A program made the translations under genes and the position numbers. The notes beneath the pieces were generated by a model. It saw nothing but the letters and a program-made list of their open reading frames with translations, had not been told where the DNA came from and ran no database searches. Positions 56,461 to 64,000 of a stretch of DNA of 64,000 bases are shown here, one piece after another. The number at the start of each line of letters is the position of its first letter. Within the stretch, counting starts at the first letter, position 1. This DNA is from JAKFWF01 sp041745515. Its GTDB lineage: Bacteria > Pseudomonadota > Alphaproteobacteria > Rhizobiales > Hyphomicrobiaceae. The stretch spans positions 1-64,000 of the forward strand of contig JBGTIU010000202.1 in assembly GCA_041745515.1 (NCBI GenBank), read 5' to 3'.

Positions 56461-58041
56461 ATGTCACGTATTTGCTCACACTGCGTTCCACGCATTGTTC
56501 TGGGGGCCGCCGCTTTCGCCGCGTGCGTGGCCTCGCTCAACGCTCCCGCGCATGCCCTGAAGCTCGAGGATTTCAAGATCGAACAAACCGGGGACAGGCC
56601 GGAAATCCGTGTGCTCTTTGACCGCCCGGCGGACAACTGGACCACGGTCACGGGAGCCAACGTCACTTTCCGCATCGGCTGGGAGATTACGGTCAAAGCG
56701 TCACACGCGCTGGCGCCGGGATCGAAAGTTTCCGTCAGCCTCGACAACGTGTCCGCCGAAGCGGCCCTGCAGTCTACAAACAACCACTATTCGGAACTGC
56801 ATTTGGGAACCTTTCAGTTGCAGAAACCGGGTAACGCCCTGAGCGAAGTGAAGGATCGCGCACTGCAGACATGCCAGACGATCCGATCGAATGGCGGCAA
56901 GCCGAACAAGGAGCATCGCATCCCCTATGGCTTCATGGCCTCCGCCCACGCATATGCTCAGACGACGGCGACGTGGTTCACCGACGAGAGCGCATCCGCA
57001 AACAAGCTGGCATTCATCGACATCGTGTGCGAAGCCGACCCGCTGTGGCATGAGCCCTATGCCCCGCCCGCCGGCGGTCTGGCGGTCGACAAGGGCCCGT
57101 TCCAAGTGAAGTCGGTGGAGCTGTTCCTGACAACGTTCCAGAACCAAGTGACGAACCCGACTCCCGGCACCGAGTGCAAGAAGCTGCAGGTCAAGGTCCG
57201 CATCGAGACCAACAAGACCGGCCCGGTGACCTACAAGTTGTGGCGCCAGCCCGGCAGCGACGAGACGAAGGCTCATCTGTCGACGTTTCAGGAAGACGGG
57301 CCGTTCAAAGGGCGCTTTATCGCCGAGGATACATTCGTCCACACGTTCGACAAGACAACCTACGTCCAGTACATGGCCGAGAGCGGTTCGAATGCGCCCT
57401 TCGGTGTGTCGACGCAATGGAAGGACATCACCATCCATTGCACGTCCACAGCCGGCGGTGGATTGACGGTCGGCCCGCCACAAGGTGGCGGCGATCTGAT
57501 CCCAGGTTTCAAGGTGAAGACCGCGCAGTTGAAGATCATTGGTATCGAAGGCAAGTCGTGCCCGACCAAGGCCTTCGTGGCGGCGACGTTCACCACCAAC
57601 AAGGCGGGCAAATTCCGCTATTTCATAGGCACCTCCGTGGACAAGAACGAGTCGGGCGAGTTGGAGGCCAAGAAGGTTGGCGGTGTGTTCCGGGTCCAGG
57701 AGACGCTGACAGTTGACATCACCAAGAGCGGCAAGCTGTTGGCGCACACGCGGGCCGTCGACTTCCCGTCGGCGCTTGCCTTCGCCAGCCGGTCCTACAA
57801 CTGCGATGGCGTGAAGCCGGTCGGCGGACTGACGGCCGCTGTCGACCCGACGCACAACTCGGGCAAATCCAGGGTGCCGCAGTTGCCGAAGGTGGCGCCG
57901 AAGATCAGCTGCGGCGGTGGCAAAGCCAAGGACGGCAAGTGCTTGTGCCCAGCCGGAAAGGTACCAGTCGCGGCTGCCGTCAATGCCTGGCGCTGCATTG
58001 GCAGAACAGCCGGATCCACGCAGGCCAAGCCGAGCCGATAA
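56461..58041 (+). CDS. Large secreted protein of unknown function with two similar cysteine-bearing domains
   Basis: A GGAGG box precedes ATG 56461, and a signal peptide follows (AAAFAACVASLNAPAHA). No family recognised. Residues about 35-205 form one domain; about 213-327 and 350-447 appear to be two copies of a second domain: each starts F-x-V-K-[ST]-x-[EQ]-L, has a Cys soon after, a TNK-x-G turn (IETNKTGPVTY and TTNKAGKFRY), and ends with a Cys (DITIHC; SYNC). A basic linker then leads to a Cys-rich end (SCGGGKAKDGKCLCPAGK). Probably beta-sandwich domains with disulfides; binding of a surface or sugar ligand is a guess. Confidence 0.6.
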   Translation: MSRICSHCVPRIVLGAAAFAACVASLNAPAHALKLEDFKIEQTGDRPEIRVLFDRPADNWTTVTGANVTFRIGWEITVKASHALAPGSKVSVSLDNVSAEAALQSTNNHYSELHLGTFQLQKPGNALSEVKDRALQTCQTIRSNGGKPNKEHRIPYGFMASAHAYAQTTATWFTDESASANKLAFIDIVCEADPLWHEPYAPPAGGLAVDKGPFQVKSVELFLTTFQNQVTNPTPGTECKKLQVKVRIETNKTGPVTYKLWRQPGSDETKAHLSTFQEDGPFKGRFIAEDTFVHTFDKTTYVQYMAESGSNAPFGVSTQWKDITIHCTSTAGGGLTVGPPQGGGDLIPGFKVKTAQLKIIGIEGKSCPTKAFVAATFTTNKAGKFRYFIGTSVDKNESGELEAKKVGGVFRVQETLTVDITKSGKLLAHTRAVDFPSALAFASRSYNCDGVKPVGGLTAAVDPTHNSGKSRVPQLPKVAPKISCGGGKAKDGKCLCPAGKVPVAAAVNAWRCIGRTAGSTQAKPSR

Positions 58042-58122
58042 GCCGACCCGCCCCGTCGCGACCAAACAGGGCGCCTGCTCCCGGCGTCCTGCTTCTACGA
58101 AGAACCGATCAATTCGCAACAA

Positions 58123-58500
58123 TCAGCTTCGCGCTGAGGCGCTCGTGCCGGCGACTGCCAACAGTCCGCCGGCCAGCGCTACGTTCTTGAGAAAATGGTT
58201 GAGCTGATTTGCAAACTGCGCGTCAGGGACGGCCCAGAAGTTATGGAATATAACGGCCGCGACAAGGCAGAATCCTGCCAGCAGGATCGCTGCAGGCGCC
58301 GCAAGAATGTTGACCGCAATCAATAGGGCGGCGCCGATCTCCAACGCAATCGTCGCCATCAGCAGGATGTCCGCATACGGCAGGCCCTTGCTTTGCATGA
58401 ACGCGAGTGTGCCGGCCCACCCAAGGATCTTGCGAACACCCGATATCAGGAACAGCGAGGCCAATAGAACTCGACCCAGGATCAGCAAGTTCGTCTGCAT
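58123..58500 (-). CDS. DoxX-family membrane protein
   Basis: A 125-residue protein with four hydrophobic segments: LLILGRVLLASLFLISGVRK, LMATIALEIGAALLIAVNIL, AAILLAGFCLVAAVIFHNFW and KNVALAGGLLAVAG. The N-terminal ISGVRKILGW and the HNFWAVPD segment are DoxX-like. A strong GGGGAGG box precedes ATG 58500, so the frame to 58578 is not used. Members are linked to redox or sulfur metabolism, but the function is unclear. It is convergent with the secreted-protein gene. Confidence 0.85.
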   Translation of the reverse strand: MQTNLLILGRVLLASLFLISGVRKILGWAGTLAFMQSKGLPYADILLMATIALEIGAALLIAVNILAAPAAILLAGFCLVAAVIFHNFWAVPDAQFANQLNHFLKNVALAGGLLAVAGTSASARS

Positions 58501-58621
58501 TGTGGTTCCTCCCCTTGCAGGCAAATTCCCGCATTCCGTCGTGAACAATGTCGACGACGTGTCAGTCACGCGTCGCATTCCCGGCAGCGCACCCGCGATT
58601 TACAACGGGGCAGATGCGTCA

Positions 58622-59515
58622 CTATTCCACTGTCGACTTTCTGGCTCCGGCGTATCTTTGCTCGGCATCATAGTAAGCGTCAAACCCAATTTCGCGGCGC
58701 AGCTCTGCGAAATCCATGACGGCGTTTGCTGGGTGAGCGCCGGTTTTCATCTCTGCCAGGCATGCGGCGACCGCGCGCATCGCGGCGGACAAAAGCGTAA
58801 GCGGATAGATCGCAATCCGATAACCCAACTCATGCAGGCGTTTCACTTTTAGGATCGGACTGACGCCGCCCTCGACCATGTTGGCCATGTGGATGCCCGG
58901 CACCTGTCGAGTCAGGCGCGCCATCTCGGCTTCCGATTGCGGCGCTTCAACGAATAGGATTTCGGCTCCCAAATCGGAAAACGCTGCTGCCCGCCACAAT
59001 GCTTCGTCGAGACCATGCACGGCACGCGCATCCGTGCGGGCGAGGATCACGATATCGTCCCCGGACCTGCGAACCTCGTCGCGAGCGCTAACCGCGGCCT
59101 TGATGCGATCCAGCGCCTCGCCGCGATCGACCACCAGCTTGCCCTTGGTATGGCCACACCGTTTCGGGGCCACTTGATCCTCTATCATGACCGCAGCGGC
59201 GCCCGCCGCCACGTAGCCCTTCACCGTGCGTTCGACATTGAGCGCATTGCCATATCCGGTGTCGCCATCGCCAATCACGGGGATCGGCGCTGCCGCGCAA
59301 ATATTACGAAGTTGATCGGCCATTTCGGCGTAGGAGATCAAACCAAGATCGGGCTCGCCTATTCGGGCAGCAGAGACGGCGAAGCCGCTCATGAAGGTCA
59401 TCGGAAATCCGGCTTGAGCAATCATCTTCGCCGACAGCGCGTCCCAACAACTCGGCACCATGTGGCAGGTGTCGCGGGCCAACATGGAGCGCAAGGCGGA
59501 AGCCTGTTTCGTCAT
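58622..59515 (-). CDS. Isocitrate lyase / PEP mutase superfamily protein (2-methylisocitrate lyase-like)
   Basis: An alpha/beta barrel of 297 residues. The Mg-binding motif DGDTGYG is at 83-89 and the lyase-type loop KRCGH (Cys120) is at 118-122, in EDQVAPKRCGHTKG. Presence of the catalytic Cys favours a C-C lyase acting on an isocitrate-like acid over a phosphonomutase. ILARTDARAVHGLDEAL and ILFVEAPQSEAEM follow. ATG 59515 (MTKQASALRS) follows a GGAGAG box. The TRAP-type binding-protein gene ends 22 bases upstream, suggesting that the two share a substrate, such as a dicarboxylate or tricarboxylate. Confidence 0.87.
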   Translation of the reverse strand: MTKQASALRSMLARDTCHMVPSCWDALSAKMIAQAGFPMTFMSGFAVSAARIGEPDLGLISYAEMADQLRNICAAAPIPVIGDGDTGYGNALNVERTVKGYVAAGAAAVMIEDQVAPKRCGHTKGKLVVDRGEALDRIKAAVSARDEVRRSGDDIVILARTDARAVHGLDEALWRAAAFSDLGAEILFVEAPQSEAEMARLTRQVPGIHMANMVEGGVSPILKVKRLHELGYRIAIYPLTLLSAAMRAVAACLAEMKTGAHPANAVMDFAELRREIGFDAYYDAEQRYAGARKSTVE

Positions 59516-59537
59516 AGCATTTCTCTCCGCCAACAGG

Positions 59538-60530
59538 TCACTTCAAATCGAGAGCAGCGTCGTGCACTCGTCGACCCAGTTCACCAGAGTTCTTGAGGAA
59601 TTCCACGCGAACTGTCTCCGCGGAGTCGCGGAACGCCTGCATCTCGCTGACGGTCGGCACGACAATTGTCATTTTATGCTGGCGGCCGGCTTCGATGGCT
59701 TCCCGCTCAATCAGCATAAGATCTTTGCGAAGTTTCAACTCTGCTTTTGCCGCGGCGTCGGCGATGATGGTTCGCTCGGCGTCCGAAAGCGCCTGAAACA
59801 TCTTTTCGTTGATGACAACCACAAATTCGATCACACCCAAATTCGTGACTGTCACAGTATCCATGACTTCCCACAACTTGCGCGACCTGATCGTGTCGGC
59901 ATTTGTCATGCCGATCTCCACGACACCGCGCTGATAGGCCGAATATTGCTCTCCGCCAGATACTTCCACGGGCGATCCGCCGTTGCCGATGACCCAGATA
60001 CGAGCCAACCTACCAGTCACATGAACCCGCTTGCCCTTTACGTCGGCCGGCGATCTGACGGCATTGCCCGACCTGCTCAAGAGCACCGCTCCGCCGTATG
60101 CCTGCCACCACAACACTCGCGCGCCGGTGATGGCGATGGCCTCGTCGATGGGGCCGCGAACGGTAGAGCCCGACGCCACGGCAGCGCGAAGCTTTTCGTC
60201 CGTGTCGAACAGAAACGGCACAGAGAATACATCCACCGCTGGAACGGTGCCGGCGTAACGAGCGATCGACACGACTCCCATGTCGATCTGGCCGGTAGCG
60301 ACCGCGACGGGCACCTCCTTGTCGCTAAAAAGCTGGCCGCTATCGAAGATCTGTATCTCAAGATTACCGTTCGTCGCTTTTTCGACCTCGGTCTTGAACT
60401 TCAAGATGTTCTTACCCAAGGTGCTCGACATCGGTAGCTGTATTGTCAGGCGCAAAGTCGTTTTCGCGCCGGCCGGCACAGCACCGGCCACAATCATGAC
60501 CACCGCCAACAGCGTGGCCGCAACGCCCAT
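59538..60530 (-). CDS. TRAP-type periplasmic solute-binding protein (DctP family)
   Basis: From ATG 60530 (GGGGA box upstream) a signal peptide (VAATLLAVVMIVAGAVPAGA), then a DctP-like protein: TLGKNILKFKTEVEKATNGN, GQLFSDKEVPVAVATGQIDM, the carboxylate-binding Arg region (AVRSPADVKGKRVHVTG) and EMQAFRDSAETVRVEFLKN. These proteins deliver organic acids to a TRAP transporter. No DctQ or DctM permease gene is adjacent, so it is an orphan receptor here. The isocitrate-lyase-family gene follows directly, which may show the ligand type. Confidence 0.88.
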   Translation of the reverse strand: MGVAATLLAVVMIVAGAVPAGAKTTLRLTIQLPMSSTLGKNILKFKTEVEKATNGNLEIQIFDSGQLFSDKEVPVAVATGQIDMGVVSIARYAGTVPAVDVFSVPFLFDTDEKLRAAVASGSTVRGPIDEAIAITGARVLWWQAYGGAVLLSRSGNAVRSPADVKGKRVHVTGRLARIWVIGNGGSPVEVSGGEQYSAYQRGVVEIGMTNADTIRSRKLWEVMDTVTVTNLGVIEFVVVINEKMFQALSDAERTIIADAAAKAELKLRKDLMLIEREAIEAGRQHKMTIVVPTVSEMQAFRDSAETVRVEFLKNSGELGRRVHDAALDLK

Positions 60531-60670
60531 TAAACGGTCCCCAACAATTGAAAACAGCAGACCGCGCAGTGCGGTACTTATGTGCAAGTCAGCGTTGCTG
60601 ACGTATTCGCTGGAGCTTGCCAGATGCCAACAGGGGTATCAAGGTCCGCGATCGAACCCCCGGAATCGCC

Positions 60671-61168
60671 ATGCGCATCGCGCTCTATCAGCCGGATATC
60701 CCGCAGAACACCGGCACTATTCTGCGTATGGCAGCTTGCTTTGGAGTTCCCGTCGATGTGATCGGTCCCGCAGGCTTCGACTTTTCTGAGCGTTCGCTGC
60801 GTCGGGCCGGGCTCGACTATCTCCGTCACGTCACCCTCGCGCGGCACGAAAGCTGGGAGGCTTTTAACAGTGCGCGAATGACAAGCCGTGCGTCACGGCT
60901 TGTCCTAGCAACGTCCCGAGGCGCGATTCCCTACACCTCGTTTGTCTTTGCAGCTGCCGATATCTTGTTGTTCGGGCGAGAAAGTGCCGGTGTTCCCGAT
61001 GCCATTCACACAGCCGCCGACGCATGTATCGTCGTGCCGATGCGGCCGAGTCTTCGCTCCCTTAACATCGCTGTGGCAGCGGCGATCGTAACCGGCGAAG
61101 CGCTGCGTCAGACCCGCGGGTTTTCCGAAGGTTCAGCGATCGCTTCGCCGAGAATCCCGGTTCGCTGA
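60671..61168 (+). CDS. trmL: tRNA (cytidine/uridine-34 2'-O)-methyltransferase
   Basis: SPOUT-fold methyltransferase of 165 residues acting on the wobble base of tRNA-Leu. Motifs: MRIALYQPDIPQNTGTILRM at the N-terminus, LFGRESAGVPD and the trefoil-knot loop VVPMRPSLRSLNIAVAAAI. ATG 60671 is chosen; the open frame starts at 60617 but its first part is not family-like. It is convergent with the substrate-binding protein gene, 9 bases away. It is monocistronic in this window. Confidence 0.94.
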   Translation: MRIALYQPDIPQNTGTILRMAACFGVPVDVIGPAGFDFSERSLRRAGLDYLRHVTLARHESWEAFNSARMTSRASRLVLATSRGAIPYTSFVFAAADILLFGRESAGVPDAIHTAADACIVVPMRPSLRSLNIAVAAAIVTGEALRQTRGFSEGSAIASPRIPVR

Positions 61169-61177
61169 ATCGGCCAG

Positions 61178-62398
61178 TCAGCTGCCGATCTCACCACTCA
61201 GAATGTCGCCGAAACGATCCCATTGCGCGCCGTTGAAGCGCATCAGTTGCATCTGCTCGATGGGGAAGAAGTCGGCCGGATTGCTGTTCAGTTTTATGCC
61301 GGGCAGCAGCATCTCCAGCTGTACGTCCCTGAGCGCCGCCGCCTGCCGCATGACATTGGAGCGCGTCAGATCGTTGCCGCACTGAAGCAGGACTTGCACC
61401 ATGGTTTGCGCGGCGGAATAGCCGTAGGTCGTGAACGTCGAGGTGCGGTCGCCCTCCGGGTAGTACTTCTGCATGAAGGCCGACCAGGCCTTGAAGCCGA
61501 TGTCGTCCTTCCAGGCGCTGTCGGTAGGATCCTTTTGATAAGTAGTAGAAATAACATCCTTGGCATTCTCCAAACCGGCCGCTTTCAGTACGCCACCCAC
61601 CGAGTTTGATACGTTGTTGAGGATATGCACCGGCTTCCAGCCAATCTCCGCCAGTTTCTTGATGGCCTGGGCGGCAAATTTCGGAGTGGCGATATTGATG
61701 AATAGATCGGTGCCGGCGGCCTTCAATTTCAGGATCTGGGAATCGATGGTCGGCTCGGCCACCTCGTAGGGCGCTTCCGCGACGATCATGCTGGCGGCCT
61801 TGGCACCGAGCCCGTCCTTCAGGCCTTTCATCAGGTCCTTGCCGTAATCGTCGTTCTGGAACAGCACGCCGATCTTGGCGGCAGGATGCCTGTCCAGAAT
61901 GTACTTGGCGTAGATCCGCCCTTCGCTCTGGTAATTCGGCTGCCAGCCCATTGTCCAAGGAAAGTCCTTAGGGTCGCCGAACTTGGTTGCGCCGGTCGCA
62001 ACGAACAGCTGCGGCACCTTCTTTGCGTTCATGTATTTCTGGATGGCCGTGTTGGAAGCGGTTCCGAGTGGCTGCATGATGGCCAACACCTCGTCGCTCT
62101 CGACAAGCTTGCGTGCCTGCTCGACCGCCTTCGGCGGGCTGTAGGCGTCGTCATAGGAAATGAACTTGATCTTGCGACCATTGATGCCGCCTTCTGCGTT
62201 GATCTTGTCGAAGTAGGCGCCGATGGTCTTGCCGATGGTGCCGTAGGCGGACGCCGGTCCGCTGTAGGGCATGATGTTGCCGATCTTGATTTCGGCGTCG
62301 CTGGCACCGGTATCGTACTTCGATTGTGCGAGGGCCGGCGCATTGACTAAAGCGACCCCTAGCGCCGCTGCGAGCAGCCAGCTCGATTGCAAGGACAT
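61178..62398 (-). CDS. Branched-chain-amino-acid-type ABC transporter substrate-binding protein
   Basis: Periplasmic binding protein of type 1 fold (LivK-like). ATG 62398 follows GAGGAGG; signal peptide WLLAAALGVALVNAPALAQ. The core shows EIKIGNIMPYSGPASAYG, RKIKFISYDDAYSPPKAVEQ, LVESDEVLAIMQPLGTASNT and IGVLFQNDDYGKDLMKGLKD. Length 406 residues is typical for the larger LivK relatives, which bind amino acids, amides, aromatic acids or other small molecules; the ligand is not determined. It is the third gene of a minus-strand operon with two permeases upstream. Confidence 0.92.
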   Translation of the reverse strand: MSLQSSWLLAAALGVALVNAPALAQSKYDTGASDAEIKIGNIMPYSGPASAYGTIGKTIGAYFDKINAEGGINGRKIKFISYDDAYSPPKAVEQARKLVESDEVLAIMQPLGTASNTAIQKYMNAKKVPQLFVATGATKFGDPKDFPWTMGWQPNYQSEGRIYAKYILDRHPAAKIGVLFQNDDYGKDLMKGLKDGLGAKAASMIVAEAPYEVAEPTIDSQILKLKAAGTDLFINIATPKFAAQAIKKLAEIGWKPVHILNNVSNSVGGVLKAAGLENAKDVISTTYQKDPTDSAWKDDIGFKAWSAFMQKYYPEGDRTSTFTTYGYSAAQTMVQVLLQCGNDLTRSNVMRQAAALRDVQLEMLLPGIKLNSNPADFFPIEQMQLMRFNGAQWDRFGDILSGEIGS

Positions 62399-62427
62399 TA
62401 GATTCCTCCTCAACATTTATTGGTGCT

Positions 62428-63420
62428 TTACGAATCAGTCGCGCGATTCGACTGCAGGCGATGATAGAGCCCGCCGGCGCCTTTCGGCATCAGATAGATC
62501 AGCAGGATTAGGATGAGCCCGTAAACGGCGCCAGACAAGCCCTTCGATATGTGCTCGGCCACATTCGGCACGAACATGACAAAGGCGCCGCCGACAAAAC
62601 AGCCGGGCAGCCAGCCAACGCCGCCGACCACCAGCCCAACCAGGATCGCGACCGACAGCGTCAAGGTGAAGCTATCCGGCGCCACGAACTGCACCGCAAT
62701 CGCGCCGAGCGCTCCGGCAACGCCGGCGTACAGGGCGCTAACGCCGAAGGTCGTGATCTTGTAGAGCGCCGCGTTGATGCCCATGGCTTTCGCCGCCAGG
62801 GGATTGTCTTTGATCGCCTTGATCGCTCGGCCGGTGCGGCTGTTTGTGAGATTTCGCGCCAGTCGGAGCAGCAGCAGTGCTATGGCAAGCGTCACGAAGT
62901 AGAGCCACTGATCCTGCGTCAGCGGCAGTCCGAGCGGAGCATGTGGCTTGGTAATTACAATGCCCTGAACGCCACCTGTCCAGCGCTCGAGCGGCGACAA
63001 TTTCAGCACCTGTGGCGTAGCGACGGCGAGTGCAAATGTTGCCAGCGCCAAATAGATTGCCTCGAGACGCAGGGCCGGCAATCCGAACAGAAAACCTGCG
63101 ATGAAGCACACGGCTCCGGCGGCCGGAAGGGTCAGCAAATATGTGAAACCGCCATGCTCCATCATGATCGCAGCAGTGTAGGCGCCGATGGCATAGAAAG
63201 CCCCGTGCCCCAATGAGAACTGACCATTGAAGCCGGTCAGCAGATTGAGCCCCATGATTGCAATCGCGTAAACCAGCACCATCGTAAGCTGGAACGTGAC
63301 AAAGCCCTTGACGACGAACGGCGCGATCAGGGCGGCTGCGACCATGACGAGTGGCAGCATGCGCGAGGCGCTCCGGCGCTCAGACCCTGATACTGTTTGC
63401 GCTTCCGTGCTCACGATCAC
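62428..63420 (-). CDS. Branched-chain-amino-acid-type ABC transporter permease (LivM-like)
   Basis: Inner-membrane permease of about 330 residues with 8-10 hydrophobic segments; family motifs are LNLLTGFNGQFSLGHGAFYA (helix 2 region) and the EAA-like loop LTNSRTGRAIKAIKDNPLAA followed by AKAMGINAALYK. The start is GTG 63420, in a GTGA overlap with the stop of the upstream LivH-like gene, or GTG 63414. It pairs with LivH as the translocation pore. The substrate-binding gene starts 29 bases after its stop. Confidence 0.92.
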   Translation of the reverse strand: MIVSTEAQTVSGSERRSASRMLPLVMVAAALIAPFVVKGFVTFQLTMVLVYAIAIMGLNLLTGFNGQFSLGHGAFYAIGAYTAAIMMEHGGFTYLLTLPAAGAVCFIAGFLFGLPALRLEAIYLALATFALAVATPQVLKLSPLERWTGGVQGIVITKPHAPLGLPLTQDQWLYFVTLAIALLLLRLARNLTNSRTGRAIKAIKDNPLAAKAMGINAALYKITTFGVSALYAGVAGALGAIAVQFVAPDSFTLTLSVAILVGLVVGGVGWLPGCFVGGAFVMFVPNVAEHISKGLSGAVYGLILILLIYLMPKGAGGLYHRLQSNRATDS

Positions 63421-64000
63421 ACCCGCTGCACGGTGGTGCGGCCGAACAGTCCGCCGGGCTTCAGGACGAGCACGCTGACGATGACCAGCAGGGCCAGCGG
63501 CAGTTTGAGTTCTCCGCCAATGACTGGAATGTACGTGCCCGCCAAATTTTCGAGGATACCGACAAGAAAGCCGCCGAGCACCGCGCCGCCAGGGCTTGTC
63601 AACCCGCCGAGCACCGCGCCGGCAAAGCCGTAGAGCAGGATGCCGAGCATCATGTTGGGTTCGAGAAAGACGACGGGCGCGATCAGCATTCCGGCGATGG
63701 CGCCGACAGCGGACGCCATGCCCCAGCCGAGCGCCGCCATCCAACCGACCCGGATGCCGACAAGCCGCGCCGACGTCGGGTTCTCGGCGGCGGCTCTCAT
63801 TGCGAGTCCGATTCTTGTATGACGGAAGAACAGGTAGAGCGCCACCAGCAGCGCCAGCGTAACGGCGATCATGCCGGCCTGATGCGAACCGACCAGCGAC
63901 GAACCGAACAGCGGCCTCGTGCCGAACGGGGTCGGAAACGGTTTGATTGAGAAATCCCAGATGAAACCGGCCGTGCTGTTCAACACCGTGAACAACGCGA
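63417..64000 (-). CDS. Branched-chain-amino-acid-type ABC transporter permease (LivH-like), 5' end beyond window
   Basis: C-terminal part of a LivH-like permease. The frame is open through the window edge, so the start lies outside; the TTG near 63995 is not a real start. The hydrophobic segments GMIAVTLALLVALYLFF and LALLVIVSVLVLKPGG and the loop RHTRIGLAMRAAAENPTSAR (the EAA-type contact to the ATPase) are present. It overlaps the LivM-like gene by 4 bases. The ATP-binding genes are expected upstream, outside the window. Confidence 0.9.
   Translation of the reverse strand, partial: ALFTVLNSTAGFIWDFSIKPFPTPFGTRPLFGSSLVGSHQAGMIAVTLALLVALYLFFRHTRIGLAMRAAAENPTSARLVGIRVGWMAALGWGMASAVGAIAGMLIAPVVFLEPNMMLGILLYGFAGAVLGGLTSPGGAVLGGFLVGILENLAGTYIPVIGGELKLPLALLVIVSVLVLKPGGLFGRTTVQRV

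Overview
The window is high-GC DNA with dense, strand-switching gene strings, and its gene content points to an alphaproteobacterium of the order Hyphomicrobiales (Rhizobiales), probably near Bradyrhizobium, Rhodopseudomonas or Pseudolabrys. This rests on gene content and order: rsh, rpoZ, folK, an NYN nuclease, a family-5-like uracil-DNA glycosylase, smpB and dapA lie together; SURF1, thrC and an M16 peptidase form a string; several YkuD-type L,D-transpeptidases are present; and there is a complete CoA-dependent aromatic cluster. The assignment is an inference from memory of such genomes. No search was run. No CRISPR array, rRNA, tRNA, insertion sequence or prophage was recognised.

Layout. 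1-9.9 kb: the C-terminal end of a YadA-like trimeric autotransporter, a nucleotide-exchanger-like membrane protein, a D,D-carboxypeptidase, a glutathione transferase, a cupin, a knot of very small genes, a CAP-domain lipoprotein, argG, and two small exported proteins around a thioredoxin-fold isomerase. 10.1-17.0 kb: a colinear six-gene cluster (two-domain flavin hydroxylase/reductase, MarR regulator, enoyl-CoA hydratase-like protein, acyl-CoA dehydrogenase, aryl-CoA ligase, RidA) that fits aerobic degradation of 2-aminobenzoate or a related ortho-substituted benzoate through its CoA thioester. 17.0-24.8 kb: a propionyl-CoA module (pccB, mutA, mutB) interrupted by an L,D-transpeptidase pair and a GFA-family gene. 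24.8-34.0 kb: the rsh/rpoZ/folK/NYN/UDG and smpB/dapA housekeeping loci, separated by an accessory patch with two tandem peroxiredoxin-like genes (one a wreck), a divergent SDR, a GNAT and a nested inverted repeat.

34.1-41.1 kb: a soluble lytic transglycosylase, a sigma-54-dependent response regulator, a YcbB-type L,D-transpeptidase and a YqgE/AlgH protein. 41.1-53.4 kb: a tightly packed seven-gene minus-strand string (RND adaptor, RND pump, SURF1, thrC, M16 peptidase, GNAT, GGDEF/EAL protein). 53.5-60.5 kb: a third L,D-transpeptidase, a TPR protein, a large secreted protein with two similar domains, a DoxX protein, and a TRAP-type binding protein beside a PEP-mutase/isocitrate-lyase family enzyme. 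60.7-64.0 kb: trmL and a branched-chain-amino-acid-type ABC operon that runs off the end.

Most of the window is ordinary chromosome. The points most worth a second look are the aryl-CoA cluster and its oddly displaced ligase start; the decayed peroxiredoxin duplicate; the SURF1 gene translationally coupled to an RND pump; the secreted protein with a tandem cysteine-bearing domain; L,D-transpeptidases with tyrosine-rich tails; and overlapping micro-genes near 5.6 kb. I do not claim a proven new system.
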